Source: Hoplostethus atlanticus (Eukaryota > Chordata > Actinopteri > Trachichthyiformes > Trachichthyidae). From it: a stretch of DNA of 64,000 nt. The position numbers and the translations under genes are program-made. Within the stretch, counting starts at the first letter, position 1; the number at the start of each line of letters is the position of its first letter. Of the stretch, positions 38,803 through 50,500 are shown in pieces. The stretch is from contig JAXDDX010000012.1 in NCBI GenBank assembly GCA_034670405.1, positions 3,467,501 to 3,531,500 of the forward strand. The letters run 5' to 3'. The notes below the pieces were generated by a model. It did no database searches. It saw only the letters and a program-made list of their open reading frames with translations, and was not told the DNA's origin.

Positions 38803-38845
38803 GGGGGGTGAAGAAGGTGAAGGAGGTGAAGGAGGTGAAGGAGGT
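38786..38845. repeat. G23 homopolymer followed by GAAGGAGGT repeats
   Basis: There are 23 consecutive G at 38786-38808, then about four copies of a 9-base gaaggaggt-like unit. Several short GGTGAAGG blocks follow the run. The tract has clear G-quadruplex potential on the + strand. Confidence 0.95.
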
Positions 38846-38964
38846 GATTTCTGTCTTTGTAAACACATTCATTCATTCATCACAGTCACACCTAAGCTCA
38901 TTTCAGAGATGCTTTCAGATAAGGCTCCCATTCCTTCCCTTAATGAATAAGAAATACAGGAGAA

Positions 38965-39072
38965 AGAGACAGGCAGGCAGACAGATAGACAGGCAGGCAG
39001 ATAGATAGACAGGCAGGCAGACAGATAGACAGGCAGGTAGGCAGATGAACAGACAGACAGATAGATAGATAT
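38965..39072. repeat. Compound tetranucleotide array (CAGG/CAGA/GATA)
   Basis: Blocks of caggcagg, cagacaga and gatagata alternate for about 108 bases, with a higher-order unit near 28 bases (agatagacaggcaggcagat). The array ends in gatagatagatatata. Confidence 0.93.
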
Positions 39073-39160
39073 ATATTGTATTGCAGTGTTCCTGTCCTCC
39101 TTTCGTCTCCTCATGTCATACCCTTCTTCGTTCCCTGTCCTCTCTGCTCACCATCTCTGC

Positions 39161-39215
<55 letters not shown>

Positions 39216-40876
39216 CTCCTCTGTGATGTTTTTGGCTTGTCAGAGCAATGGGGCCAGTGTTGTCAGCAGGGCTTGCTGCTCCTGAATAGCTTTATGAAAG
39301 CCATTGCTGTTAGACAGGCAGGTGCAGCTCGCATATATGTACTTGTGTATGCATGTGCATGCCTTGGTGTCTGTGCAGGCGTGTGCTCTTTACATGCCTC
39401 TTCTGTGTACGTGAGTGCATTCGTTTGTGCAAAAAGTTTGCACATGTGACGTGTGTGTGAGAGATTGAGAGAGTGAGAGAGAGAGAAAGAGAGAGGTCTA
39501 GCATGTTGCAGCTCTTCTGTAGGGTATTTATAACCCTGAGAGGCCCTGCTTTAATAATGCATGGATACATGGCACCTCAAATCCAGTGTCTTAGGAGGAA
39601 GGAAGAAGCGGTACTGCAGGACAAGACAGCATGGAGTATGGAAAGAGCTCTCTCCATCACACTCCCAGCTTTCTAGTCATCCATTCACCTAGCTGCCAGT
39701 TCATCCATGAAGTCATCATTTATTTACCCAGCGACTCCATCCATCCATTCATCCTTTCATTCATTCACTCACCCAGTGACCAATCTGCACCCGCGTCCCA
39801 CCAACTTTGCATCTTGATGACTGTATATGACATCTGCTGTGTGGACATGCAGGAATACGGGCGACAGGGAGAGTTCCAAAATCAAAACACTGACTTTTTC
39901 ACACCATCCAGGTAAAATAAACGATCCCACCCTCACCACCTAATAAACCAATACAGACATAGGGAGGTTAATATGATGCACAGTGGTCTGGATACTGGCT
40001 CATATCCCCAGGTTTCTGACAGGCTGTTTACCTGTACATGTACTACCCCACTCTCGAGTATCCCTGTATTCATGTACCTACCAATACACAGAGCAACTGA
40101 CATAGTTTACATGCAGTATGTTTACATGCACACTTACTCGAGATACTCGAGATAAGCATTTCAATACCATACCCCATTTACAATAACACTGGGTAAGCCA
40201 TATTCACACCTATGAGAAACTTGGATAAGGTACCTGGGATATTAAATCACAGATACTGAACATATTAAATTTTTTACACGGTCTGTGCAAACTCAATTTT
40301 AGTATCATGAGTAGAGTGATTCGGTCAAAACAAGGCGGTAAGCCTCGGTAAGGGTCCAGGTCCTCTCCATTCTGGCGTGAATATGAAACTGAATTGTGTC
40401 TTTCTATCATGAAAGAGGATAATATTCTTGGTTGTTGGGATGAGAGATGACTTTGCAATAGTGATTTATTTATGGTAGTTGTCAAAACAAGCGAGACGCT
40501 GGGTTTCAGCTGACTACTGAGCAAGTCGGGTTACTGTTAACAGTTCTGAAGAGATCAAAATTTGCAGCCAAGATTCAGTATCTCACAAGTGATTCAGATC
40601 CAGTATCTTCCACTAGCTTATTTTGCAAGTTAAAATACTGGTGGAAGAACACAGATCTGCAGAAATTCTGTTTGTTTCTGGGTACATGAAAACAGGGATA
40701 TTTGAGAGTGGGTTATTAAAGCTGCATATAAACAGCCTCACACAAATAAGACCTTAACCAGGATGTCAGCTAGCATCTTTAATACTGTGTGCATGTAAAT
40801 GCAACCATTAATGAAAAGTTTTTGGTGTCACTTTTCTCACTTCTGGCTTTGGGGGAGCTTTTTTCATGGTCACAAA

Positions 40877-41514
40877 TGGAGGGTAAATACGCTGACAGAG
40901 TCATTGTTATGGTTTAGGACAGTTCAGTAAATACACTATATGGCCAAAAGTCAGTGGACACCTGACCATCACCTAACCCCCCGCCACTCTTCTGGGAAGG
41001 CTTTCCACAAGCTTTTGGATTGTGTCTGTGGGAATTTGTGCTCATTCAGCCAAAAGAGCATTAGTGAGGTCCGGCAGTGATGTTGGAGGAGAAGGCCTGG
41101 CTCGCAATCGGCGTTCTAATTCCTCCCAAAGGTGTTCAATGGGGTTGAGGTCAGGGCTCTGTTCAGGCCAATCGAGTTCCTCCACACCAAACTCGTCTAA
41201 CCTAATGTCTAATGTCTTTATGGACCTCTCTTTGTGCACAGGGGCACAGTCATGCTGGAACAGCAAAGGGCCTTCCCCAAACTGTTGCCACAAAGTTGGA
41301 AGTGCCCAATTGGCTAAAATGTCTTCATATCCTGTAGCATTAAGATTACCCTTCACTGGAACTAAGGGGCCAAGCCCAAACCCTGAAGAGCAGGGTGGCT
41401 GAAACACCTGAACTCAATAACTAGTAGGGGTGACCACTGACTTTTGGCCATATAGTGTATTTACTGAACTGTCCTAAACCATAGCAATGACTCTGTCAGC
41501 GTATTTACCCTCCA
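40877..41514 (-). mobile_element. Internally deleted Tc1-like transposon inside a long palindrome
   Basis: The core 40934-41457 is bounded by cactatatggccaaaagt and its inverse, flanked by TA on both sides as expected for Tc1/mariner. On the minus strand a 121-codon frame (41407-41042) holds the transposase C-terminal part: LLFQHDCAPVH, WPEQSPDLNPIEHLWEELER and RARPSP. The frame stops at LLAE, where a Trp codon is expected. The N-terminal DNA-binding half is absent, so the copy is inactive. The inverted symmetry extends about 57 bases beyond each TA, giving arms of about 86 bases with two mismatches. Confidence 0.9.
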
Positions 41515-41673
41515 GGATTGTATTTGAATGTTAAAGAGTGTATCATCCGTTACAGTTCAATGGGGTTGAGCCCCAGCTGCAGGCAGGGTTTCCCTCTTGC
41601 GGTGTATTTACATCAGGGTGGATCTGGCACCTCCAACTGGAGTTGTAGTCTCACTCACACACACACTTATACC

Positions 41674-41707
<34 letters not shown>

Positions 41708-42029
41708 CTTGAGTTATTAAGTCAAGAATATATAAGGAATGTATCGAATGTGTGGAAGCTACCATAGTGTTTCACCTTCAGTCTCTCAGTCCTTCCATCT
41801 CAGTGTGTCCCTGTCTGTCAATCTGCTTGTCTGCCTGTTTGCCTCTGTATGTGACAGATTGTTTGAAAGAGACCACTAATCCATTCAGCCAGAGATAAAT
41901 CAGTTTTCATGACCCTCTGCAAACAAAGCAGCGCTGGAGCCAAAGGCCTGTTGTCCTCAGCAGGCAAGCTTTGGCTCATCATAAAGGGAGAAAATATAGC
42001 CAGAGACTGCCATTGAGAACATAATAGGA

Positions 42030-42032
<3 letters not shown>

Positions 42033-42095
<63 letters not shown>
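42033..42095. repeat. (GT)n microsatellite, 63 bp
   Basis: This is a perfect GT run in intron C-D. It is likely highly polymorphic. Confidence 0.97.
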
Positions 42096-42096
<1 letters not shown>

Positions 42097-43573
42097 GCTA
42101 AATTTATCCAGGGAAGGTTTGCTGAGCATGCACACTCTTTTTCCAGCAATGTCCTTCCACAAAATTGTATAGTTGCAAAACATTCACACCTGGAAACTGC
42201 TCTGCACAAACACAGGCTTCTAACACGGCTTCACTGGTGCAGTCAGGGGTTGCACTGCCTGGCTCAAGGGCACCTTGGCAGTTATGAATGATGGACACAC
42301 ACTTGACATCCAAACCACACATCACAAACCAAATCAAAGCATATGCAGTATTAGGCACTTTTGTTATATGGCCTATTAGCTGTGGCTTTTTTACCTATTT
42401 GGCTGAGAATTGATAACTTTGCAATGCTAAGAAACACGGAGAGACTGGTAGCATTGCAAGTACGCGGGTGGCCTGTGTGTAACTATACGGTATACAGTAC
42501 AGAGTGTGCTCCAAGGTGACAGAGTGACAGCAAGGGCTTGCGTAATGTGGCCTCGAACAACGTCATGCGGTCGTGTCAGGGTGGAGATAATGTATTTGGA
42601 TCACCTTTACAGCTCCTGTCATCACCATAAGGCTCTGCGAGGCCCCGTGGAACGCTGCTCCCTCCACGTCTCTGCGGATTAGGTAGAATATATTAGGATA
42701 GAGCAGCATCTGATGTGTGGTAAGAAGCGATTTTTCACTGCTCATTTTGCATCGCGCATTGACACATCACTCTGAATGGTGATTAAGAAAGTCATTCAGT
42801 ATATAGACTCGGGTACCAGGTTTTTGTCTGTGAGGAAATTCATTGCGATGCAGTCAGAAATGTAGGTAGCGGGGCACGTGAAGAGCTAAAATGTGTATTC
42901 CGTAATGCGGTAATCCTTTAAATGTGGCGCCAAATAAAGGCCGATAAAGACTGTGACTTAAAATTGATAATCTTTTCTTCTACAGTATGAAATACATATC
43001 ACACTGTGGGTGAGTTGACAGCGAAGAAGATGTGTCCCAACACTTTGGTCTGATATTGCCTGAATTGTTCACGTGAGGACAGATGACAAAGATATTAATA
43101 TGCTATAGATGGTGTTGCACTCCTTTACTTTCCCCAACAAATCATGACGAGTAGTGATTTCACCCCGACTGAACTCCTATGAGTACAGGTTCTTCTTCTA
43201 TGACTCTTTTTGGCTCGCTGCTTGTTTGTCTGTGAGGATTTCAGTACTAGCTGCTCGAGGTTCATTTGGGCTCCTCAAAGTCTTGACTGAACTCAATGTG
43301 CACGCTGGATCTGATAGTAACTCGTTTTTTATTCTCTCTTCCCTCTTTTTCCCCAACCCTATGTCTCTCTCCTCCCTCCCTTCTTTATAACTTCCTCTCT
43401 TCCATCTCTCTCTCCCTGACCAATCACTCCTTCCATCCATTGCTCATCTTTTCCCTTCCCCTGATCCTCCCCATACCTCCTCCTCTCCCTTCTCCCGTCA
43501 TTCCCTCTTTTGTACTCTCCCTCCCCATATTTCCCTCTCTCTATCCTAACCCCTCCCCCCCTTTCCTCCTCAG

Positions 43574-43628
43574 GTGACATCTAGTCGTGTGGCCCAGCAG
43601 CAGCAACCGCAAACTGGGGCAGGGTCAG
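43574..43628 (+). CDS. ctnnd2: ctnnd2 exon D, short Gln-rich exon
   Basis: This 55-base exon reads VTSSRVAQQQQPQTGAGS with the first base of a further codon. It sits where mammalian delta-catenin has a longer, poorly conserved Pro/Ala-rich stretch, so homology is positional rather than by sequence. Support comes from clean borders (cctcag| at 43573 and tcag|gtaaga at 43629), an exact phase fit between exons C and E, and an open frame. The long polypyrimidine run 43320-43573 precedes it. The exon looks like a fish-specific short version of the variable linker. Confidence 0.85.
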
Positions 43629-44527
43629 GTAAGACCTCACCTCGCCTGCTCTTCTTCCTCCTCCTCATATCCCTCGTTACTGTCACCTTCCCCAGAGATG
43701 CATTTCCTTTATGATTAGCCTGACATAGCAGAGAGCGCTGTAGATACACAGAGATGACGTTGGGCAACACTGACAGACAGTTATGAGAATTGGAATAAAA
43801 ACCTTGGTACAACTAGAACTGTGTTTTTCGAAGCCTGCACGAGGCTGTGGTCCAGGTTTTTCTGAACCCTGCACGGGTACGATGTTTTCGCATGTTGGTT
43901 GGATGTTGAATGGAGCAGGGCTATGATGCTGTAAGTATTCTCACAGACGAGGCAAACTTGACACTATTGGCCTCACTTGACCAATAAAAATGACTGCTCC
44001 ATAATCACTGTTTTCTATTGCCTTCCTTCTTTGGAGCCCCCTGGGTTTGGGACCCAGGATGGTTTCAGATAGCGAGACCTTTCGCTGTCCTTCATTTAAC
44101 ATTTCCTTCCTTACTGTTGCAGTGCAAGAGAAAGGTCAGGCCGCAGACAGAAAGAAATCCAGGACAAAATTCATTCTTTTCATTTCATCATTCCTTCTGT
44201 TTTTTAAACTTTTACAATGTAAAATAATAGAAAACTTACATAACTTTTCATTAGAGATTCATGAAAAGCTTTTGAAATGTTTTCCAGCTCAAGGTCTGAC
44301 TCAGTAACACCATCTCTCTCCCAACTGTTAACTATAGTATTAACTATAGATACACACAGAGAGGCCAGGCTAAGCAGGAAAAACATGCTAGTGGCTAAAA
44401 TACCCTAAATAGACTCCCATGCAAACCATGTATTTTACTTCTATTTAGATCTATTTTGTACTTTTGTTGACCTATCATGTTAACCATCCTCCTTCTCTTC
44501 TTCGCTTCCTTCTGTCTTCTGCCCCAG
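43629..44527 (+). other. ctnnd2: ctnnd2 intron D-E (899 bp)
   Basis: This is mostly unique sequence without large simple repeats. It ends with ttctgtcttctgccccag. No other element is seen. Confidence 0.85.
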
Positions 44528-44738
44528 CTATCTACTACTCCAGCTCCACCTTGCCCGCCCAGCGTGTCAGTTCTCCTCTGTCTGGAGGAGGAGGGGGCTC
44601 GGGGTCCGGCTCCCCCAGTAAGCTCCAACGCCTGGGATCGGCCTCCGACACGCCAGGCTACGCCACCACTCAGCGCCTGCCTTCGTCCTCCTCACCCAAC
44701 AAACAGTCCCCTGCTAACCGACTGGCCAAGTCGTACAG
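44528..44738 (+). CDS. ctnnd2: ctnnd2 exon E
   Basis: The exon encodes A-IYYSSSTLPAQRVSSPLS, a Gly/Ser run, GSPSKLQRLGSASDTPGYAT and then SSPNKQSPANRLAKSY. These match the YYSSSTLPA, GGSPTKLQRGGSA and SPKQSPSRLAKSY landmarks of mammalian delta-catenin, which makes this one of the most diagnostic exons for CTNND2. It is 211 bases long, entered in phase 1 and left in phase 2. The acceptor is tgccccag at 44527 and the donor is acag|gtagaa. The mammalian alanine/proline stretch just before IYYSS is missing. Composition is Ser/Pro-rich and disordered, typical of a phosphorylated linker. Confidence 0.95.
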
Positions 44739-45335
44739 GTAGAAAGGGACTATAAAGTGACGTTGATATTAATGTAATGCTAATGATACTAATGTGTAAT
44801 AAAGTCTAGTGTGGCTTGAGGGAGATGAAGCAGGTGGCATCAGCACTAATTATTTAACACCAGCCTTATTAACTATAGATATTATGGTAATATTGAGGGA
44901 AAACCTGCCATCACATGAACAATAATGAATGAATAGAATTTGGAAATGTGTCTTTGACATTCACTGTCCTCAGGTTTGTGCATTCATTCGGTGAATAAAT
45001 CACAACTTTGACATTGTGGTGCTGAAACACACACACAGTCGCACATATGATACAGGACAAACAAGACATTTCTTATATGGAATGTGAAATACATATAGTT
45101 TGAGATCATTATTTTACAGCTAAAGCCTACCATCTTTATTTACTCAGTCAGCGCCATATGCCTGAATGGTGCAATCGTTCCATTGTGTTGCATCAAGCAG
45201 CCAGAATGATTTACATCAGAATTACTCTGCCAACTACTTTACTTTTCCAAGGTGTGTGGACATACAGTGGAGAGGACACATTTGGGCGGGGAAAAAAAGT
45301 TATATTTTATGTTACTTTGCCCATTTCTCTTCCAG
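44739..45335 (+). other. ctnnd2: ctnnd2 intron E-F (597 bp)
   Basis: This is the shortest intron here. It is AT-rich with one short (AC)n near 45028-45038. No other feature is seen. Confidence 0.85.
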
Positions 45336-45450
45336 CACTACAGTTGCTGTGACAACAGCAGGAGGGGGCGGGTCTCCCCTAAGGGTGGCATCTCCACCCA
45401 ACTCTACTGCAGGGGGAGGAGCCAGTGCATCATCTTCCCCACTTCACCAG
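45336..45450 (+). CDS. ctnnd2: ctnnd2 exon F
   Basis: The exon reads S-TTVAVTTAGGGGSPLRVASPPN and ends ASASSSPLHQ. It aligns with the SAGLSPIRVTSPPTVQST and SSSPIHQ part of mammalian delta-catenin. It is 115 bases long. The first base completes an AGC Ser codon carried over from exon E, and it leaves in phase 0. The acceptor is tcttccag at 45335 and the donor is accag|gtacac. It carries two Gly-rich insertions (GGGG and GGGA) that look like codon-repeat expansions compared with mammals. Confidence 0.92.
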
Positions 45451-47383
45451 GTACACAATATTACAGAGCCCGGGAGTGGCTGACCTGCAGGGAAAACATG
45501 TATTTCATTGTAATGCACAAGATGCTAAAATGTGTGCTCGAGTTGCATGAAAATGTGCAAATTGAAATTAAATTTGTGTGCACAGAAGAACTCAATATAT
45601 ATCGAGCCAGTGTAACTGCATCAGTCCCTTCTCTGAGAAGTTGTGTTGGAGAGCTGCAGTGAATGTTATAAAGTCTGCTGTTCTAAGTAAGCCTTATAAC
45701 ATCCCTCAAATCTGTATATTGACAATGGTATACACCATTAGCTCTGATTGAATTGTCAATTGTTTCTTGCTAACAATAAGACCTTGGATTGCAAATGTTG
45801 TCAGTAGGCAAATCAATGCAATCGAGTAAATTCAACTAATTATGGCAAATGGGTGAAATCTGAATGAGCTAAATCAATCACACACATGCACATTTTATTA
45901 AATTGTGGGAATGTGTTAATTCATTTTTCCACACTTCCACAATTATGAAAACATGTGCACAAACTAATGAAAGTGAGGGCATGAATTATCCAAAACAAAG
46001 GAACGACATCTCTCTAATACCATCTCGTGCCCTTGAGAGTGCAGCTGAGACAATTATTTCAGTGTCATATTGTCGTTAACTCACACACACAGTACAGATG
46101 TGCACACTCATCATATGGTTTTATGTAACTTTGTATTTTATTGTTTCATATCATAAAACAGGAAGAAATGATTTAACAAACATTAATAAGGATTATATTT
46201 GAAAGTGCAGTATTGACAGTGCCAATACCTAGTGATATGTTGAACAGAGTCGTTATTGATAGTTGTACAACACCCAGTCACAGTTACTATTGATTGAACG
46301 GAAGTGGTTGGGTGTTGCAGGGAAGACGACAGTATATTATTCTCCCCTTTCTCTGTAGTCAGAACAGAGAATGGCATAGCGCAACTCCAAAACATTACAT
46401 AATATGAGTCCTATACAATTCAGTTTTAGGACAGGTGTTTTCAGATATCATTATCTAAAGAGCATGAGATTTTGTTTTTCATACATTCACATACACTGAT
46501 GTGTAATATTCACGCTCCAAAAGGTTTGAAGGCTTCATTTGTCCCAAAAAAGGTTTTGATCAACCACCTCATTATTTTTTTTAAGTGATTATTTCAAATT
46601 TCATTATCTAAAGATGGTAACTTGGAGTGCTGCGTATAGTTAGAGAAAGTAGAGGTGGTGTACTTTCAGTGAAGTATGACAGTCTCATTCCAGATAATTT
46701 AGGTTGATTCATATAACTGCAAGTATGTCAGTTACTTAGATTGGATGAAACTGAGGATAGTTCAAAAATCGGCTTATATGTTTCTTTGATTGAAGGCCTC
46801 AGTAATACAATGCATAGAAACTATACAATTACTGGCACTCCTTTGTCCCTGTTCTTTATCAGGTACCTAGGTATCTCCAGTTTTCATGATAGGACTATAT
46901 ACTGATTTCCTAAGTCAATTTGTTGGATACTTTTATCCAACATGCCTTACTGTATTATGATGGCATTTTTAGCATGGGTGGCCCCAGTGTGAATTACATC
47001 CTACCCATTGAATTATACAAGACGGGAGTCGGGACCTAGAATGGGTCACAGGCACTTTTTGTTGGTCCACACAATATAGTGCTAAAATTGGATATACACA
47101 CAGAGAGACAGGGGTACGATAGAAAAAAACAGAAAAAAAACCATACTAGTGCTGGTAGATTCCCATCCAAACCACATATCTCTAGATTGTCAGTGAACCA
47201 AATCTAAACATGTTAGCCATGTTAGCGTTTACATTTTTGGCTGCAAACAAACTGTAAAATGATAAAAACAAATGATTTTGCTAACAGGCATAGAGTGAGA
47301 CTGGTAGTATCACTACTGAGACTTTACCCTGCACGTTCCCTCGGCTACCCATCCATGTTCATCCAAACCTCTCCTCTTTGCAG
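45451..47383 (+). other. ctnnd2: ctnnd2 intron F-G (1933 bp)
   Basis: This is AT-rich unique sequence. A small perfect inverted repeat, ttggatacttttatccaa, lies near 46923-46940 and resembles the tail of the SINE at 35156. No exon is seen. Confidence 0.8.
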
Positions 47384-47516
47384 ATGAGTTCTGGCATAGG
47401 GAGCTATGCCACTCTCTCTCCCAAACGACTGGCAGCTCACCACGCCTCTGACCAGTACAAGATCTCCCACGAGCTCTACGCTACCGCTACACTGCAGAGG
47501 CCTGGCAGTCTGGCAG
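47384..47516 (+). CDS. ctnnd2: ctnnd2 exon G
   Basis: The exon encodes [20 protein letters not shown], then [24 protein letters not shown]. The match to the mammalian [22 protein letters not shown] and [15 protein letters not shown] segments is strong. The internal Met at the exon start is not an initiator, because the frame is open from exon F in phase 0. It is 133 bases long and leaves in phase 1. The acceptor is tttgcag at 47383 and the donor is ggcag|gtagga. Confidence 0.95.
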
Positions 47517-50500
47517 GTAGGACCACAGACCCACACACAAACAGACACACACACTCAGTCTTGTGCACACACACACATCCATACACAAACATACATGTGT
47601 GAGTGTGTGTATTGTCTGGATGAAATATTTGTGTAATATCAGCTTTTCATTTCCACGCATCTTACTGCCACCCTGCTGTAAATGTACTAAAATATTAAAA
47701 CTATTGCAAGTTTAGTAGCTTATATCTTTGTGAATGAAATCCATTCACTGTATCTGGGAGCTAAACATCTTAGCGTGACACCAGACTTGCACTACAGGCA
47801 TCATTCAGGCTAACAAAGACTTTTAATTTATATTTTGCAGAAGTGTCCTTGACTGGTGATTGGCTTTCTTAGCGACTCTTGACTGTACAAAATTGAGTTG
47901 GCTGAATGTCAAACTGCCTTGTAGCGAAAATTAAATTGTGTCGTGGTCACTGTTTCAGGTGTATAGCAGTGCAGTGTAAAATTGTTGGGTTGGCTGTTTG
48001 TGCCTGAATTAAGTCAATGTACTGTTTCAAGGACCTGCAGTTCTCAAATCTTGTATCACAGGTGCCATTCAGGCTGAAAATAGACTTGGATAGCCTTCCT
48101 CTTGTGTTTGACTTGAATCAAACACAAGATAATTTGTTCTAGTGTTTTACTTTCATCCAACAGAAATGAAATATTTGGCGAGATAGCTATTGATTAAGCT
48201 GGCAGTGTTTTGAAGTCTAAGTGTAACTTTAATTGACGATTCTTCTTCACTTGTTCTTCACTAAACTAAGCTATAATGATAAAGAGCTTGGCCTTCAATG
48301 CTTCAACCTGAGGGCATAACTGTGATCTTAAAACAATGAGGTTTCATCTCTCCTGAAGACTTCAAATGAAGAAGAGAGAGGAGGAAACGAGTGGGCAGGA
48401 ATGAGTCCCGATGGGAAAGAGTTGTCAGACTATAATTGGCAGACCTGGGTCAAATAGTATTTGCAAATCATTTTCAACCTTTGCTTTTATCTGCTTGGAG
48501 TAGCAAATGGGCGCGACTGACAGCACTATTCAAAGGTAAGAAAAGCACTAAATTGGCCTTTGAATACTTTCCTGTGAACATTGTGGTAGTTTTATTGCCA
48601 AAATCCCATCTGGTACTTCAACCAAGTTAAAACAAAGGGTAGGAATTATTTGCAAATACTGTTAATCCCAGATAGTAATGTACCTGCTCTGAGATGTCCG
48701 GTGGCTCACATTTAACAAAAAAAAAGGAAGTCCACTCTGTGTGCTTTCCCCTTGAGGAGCGTGAGTGATGTGGGTCATAGTGTAAAAATGTTATAGCAGC
48801 CTTGCAAGTGGACATTCAAGGACTCGATGAAGGTACCGAGCTGAGGAAAATGACCGAAAATGATCTCTTGTGAAAGGGAGATAAGGAAAAAATACAGAGA
48901 CCAGGGCTGACATTGACCTGTTGTTGACAGCTGAGCCATTGACACAGCGATGATCCCTTGGATATACAACCACATGGTCCTCTAAGGCCTCTGCATGATT
49001 TCTCAAACCCAAATGCTTCTAAGTGAAAACAGATAAAGCCCTACATGGAAAAGAGCAAAGAATATAAATGGTAGTTGTTGTTTTTTTTATTGTGAGATTA
49101 TCTATGATGTTTAGCCTGTTTCCTTTTTAGCACACAAACAGGGCTGAGGCAACAGGGGACCAGAGTTGATTTTTACAGTTTTTTCCATTCCTTTTCTCTC
49201 CTCTCTTTTTATTTCTGACGCAACGAAACATCATGGGAGGGCATCTCTCTCTCTCTATCTCTCTCTTTGCATCTTCCTATCTTTTTTACTTCTCCCTTTG
49301 AAAGAAACAGGTCAGTGCTTAGACGAGTGGGCCTCTGTGAGTCAAAAAATAAATGAATAAATAAATAAAAACCGAACCCCCCAAGACTTCAAAGACGAAA
49401 GGGATGGGAGAAAGAGAGGGAGCTGGGATGAGTTATGCCGCGAACGGGTGTGTCCATAATTCTCCTTTATTTATTTATTAATTAACACTCCTTCATCCAT
49501 ATTCTGACTGTCTTTCTCTCTCTGGCTTTGTCTCTCTCTCTCCCACTTTCAACCTATATCTCTCTGTCTCTGTCTTCCACTGTCTCTTTCTTTCTTTCAA
49601 TTAATTTCAGTCTTCTTTAGTGACATGACATAGATCTCTCTCTCCCAGCCATGCCTTTCTCTCTCTCCCTCTTTCTTCTTCTTCTTCTGTCCCTCTTCCT
49701 CTGTGTCTCTCCTGTTTTCTGTTTCCCTCTCTCTCTCTTTATGTTAGTCTCTTTATCTGGTAACTACAGTCTAGTAATGTGTGAAGGGATGCAGCCTACC
49801 TATTCAGAGGGACGGGAGGTAAACAGGCCAGTCTGTTACCAGGCTGTTGAAAGGAGGACATCGTGCCGTGACACGCAGTAGCCCTCTTTGCCACGGTCAT
49901 GCCCAAGCCGGGCGTAATGAGGCGACCCAATGCTTTATCATTTTCCAGTACGCAAGAAGCGCATGCAGGCTCAGTGGATTCTGCTGGCGCCTCGGGCTAC
50001 TTGCGCCTTTCTACCTCCTAGACTTCCCCTCCCCGAAGGAGGTTTGGGGCACATTTTGGGGATGGGAAATAATAGCAACGACCTGCTTAGTTATGTGGGG
50101 AAAATGCCTTTGCATTTATTCTTGACTATTGCTAATTGATATGTTTTAGTGTAGGTGAGATGAAGGAAAGGGCATTTTCTTTTTTTTTTTAAGATTATTT
50201 TTTGGCATATCTGCTTTATTGCATAGTTGACAGTTGAGATAGGAACGATGAGAAAGAAATGGGGACAACATGCGGCCATAGCCCTGATTCGAACCCCAGA
50301 CGTCATGGGTGCATGGCATGCGCTCTAGCCAACTGAACGCCTCATATATGATGCCTCTATATGGTCTGAAGGAATGAGGGCTTTTGTGTATAAGTCGGTG
50401 GTCGATACACACCGAGGCTTGTGTTGTCTCCAAACACTGTGCGCTACACACTCTACACACTCCTCAGCCACTGGAAAGTCCTTGGCACGTGATACTCTTG

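Larger units (their letters stand above)
37460..43573 (+). other. ctnnd2: ctnnd2 intron C-D (6114 bp)
   Basis: It contains (AC)n 38420-38462, a poly-G run with 9-mer repeats at 38786-38845, a tetranucleotide array at 38965-39072, (GT)n about 39165-39213, a Tc1-like element at 40877-41514, (AC)n about 41677-41706 and (GT)n 42033-42095. The last 250 bases are pyrimidine-rich. No additional exon is recognised. Confidence 0.8.

Noticed and set aside
38965..39072. Regular array considered as CRISPR-like
   Set aside because: It is a compound tetranucleotide microsatellite without unique spacers, in vertebrate DNA.
41022..41402. 126-codon + strand open frame
   Set aside because: It is the antisense shadow of the Tc1-like transposase fragment on the minus strand.
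47384..47516. ATG at the start of exon G considered as a translation start
   Set aside because: The frame is open from exon F in matching phase and the ATG lies directly after a splice acceptor, so it is an internal Met.
50286..50344. Possible tRNA gene because of A and B boxes
   Set aside because: The sequence after the B box does not close an acceptor stem and continues into a SINE body with a poly-A-like tail.
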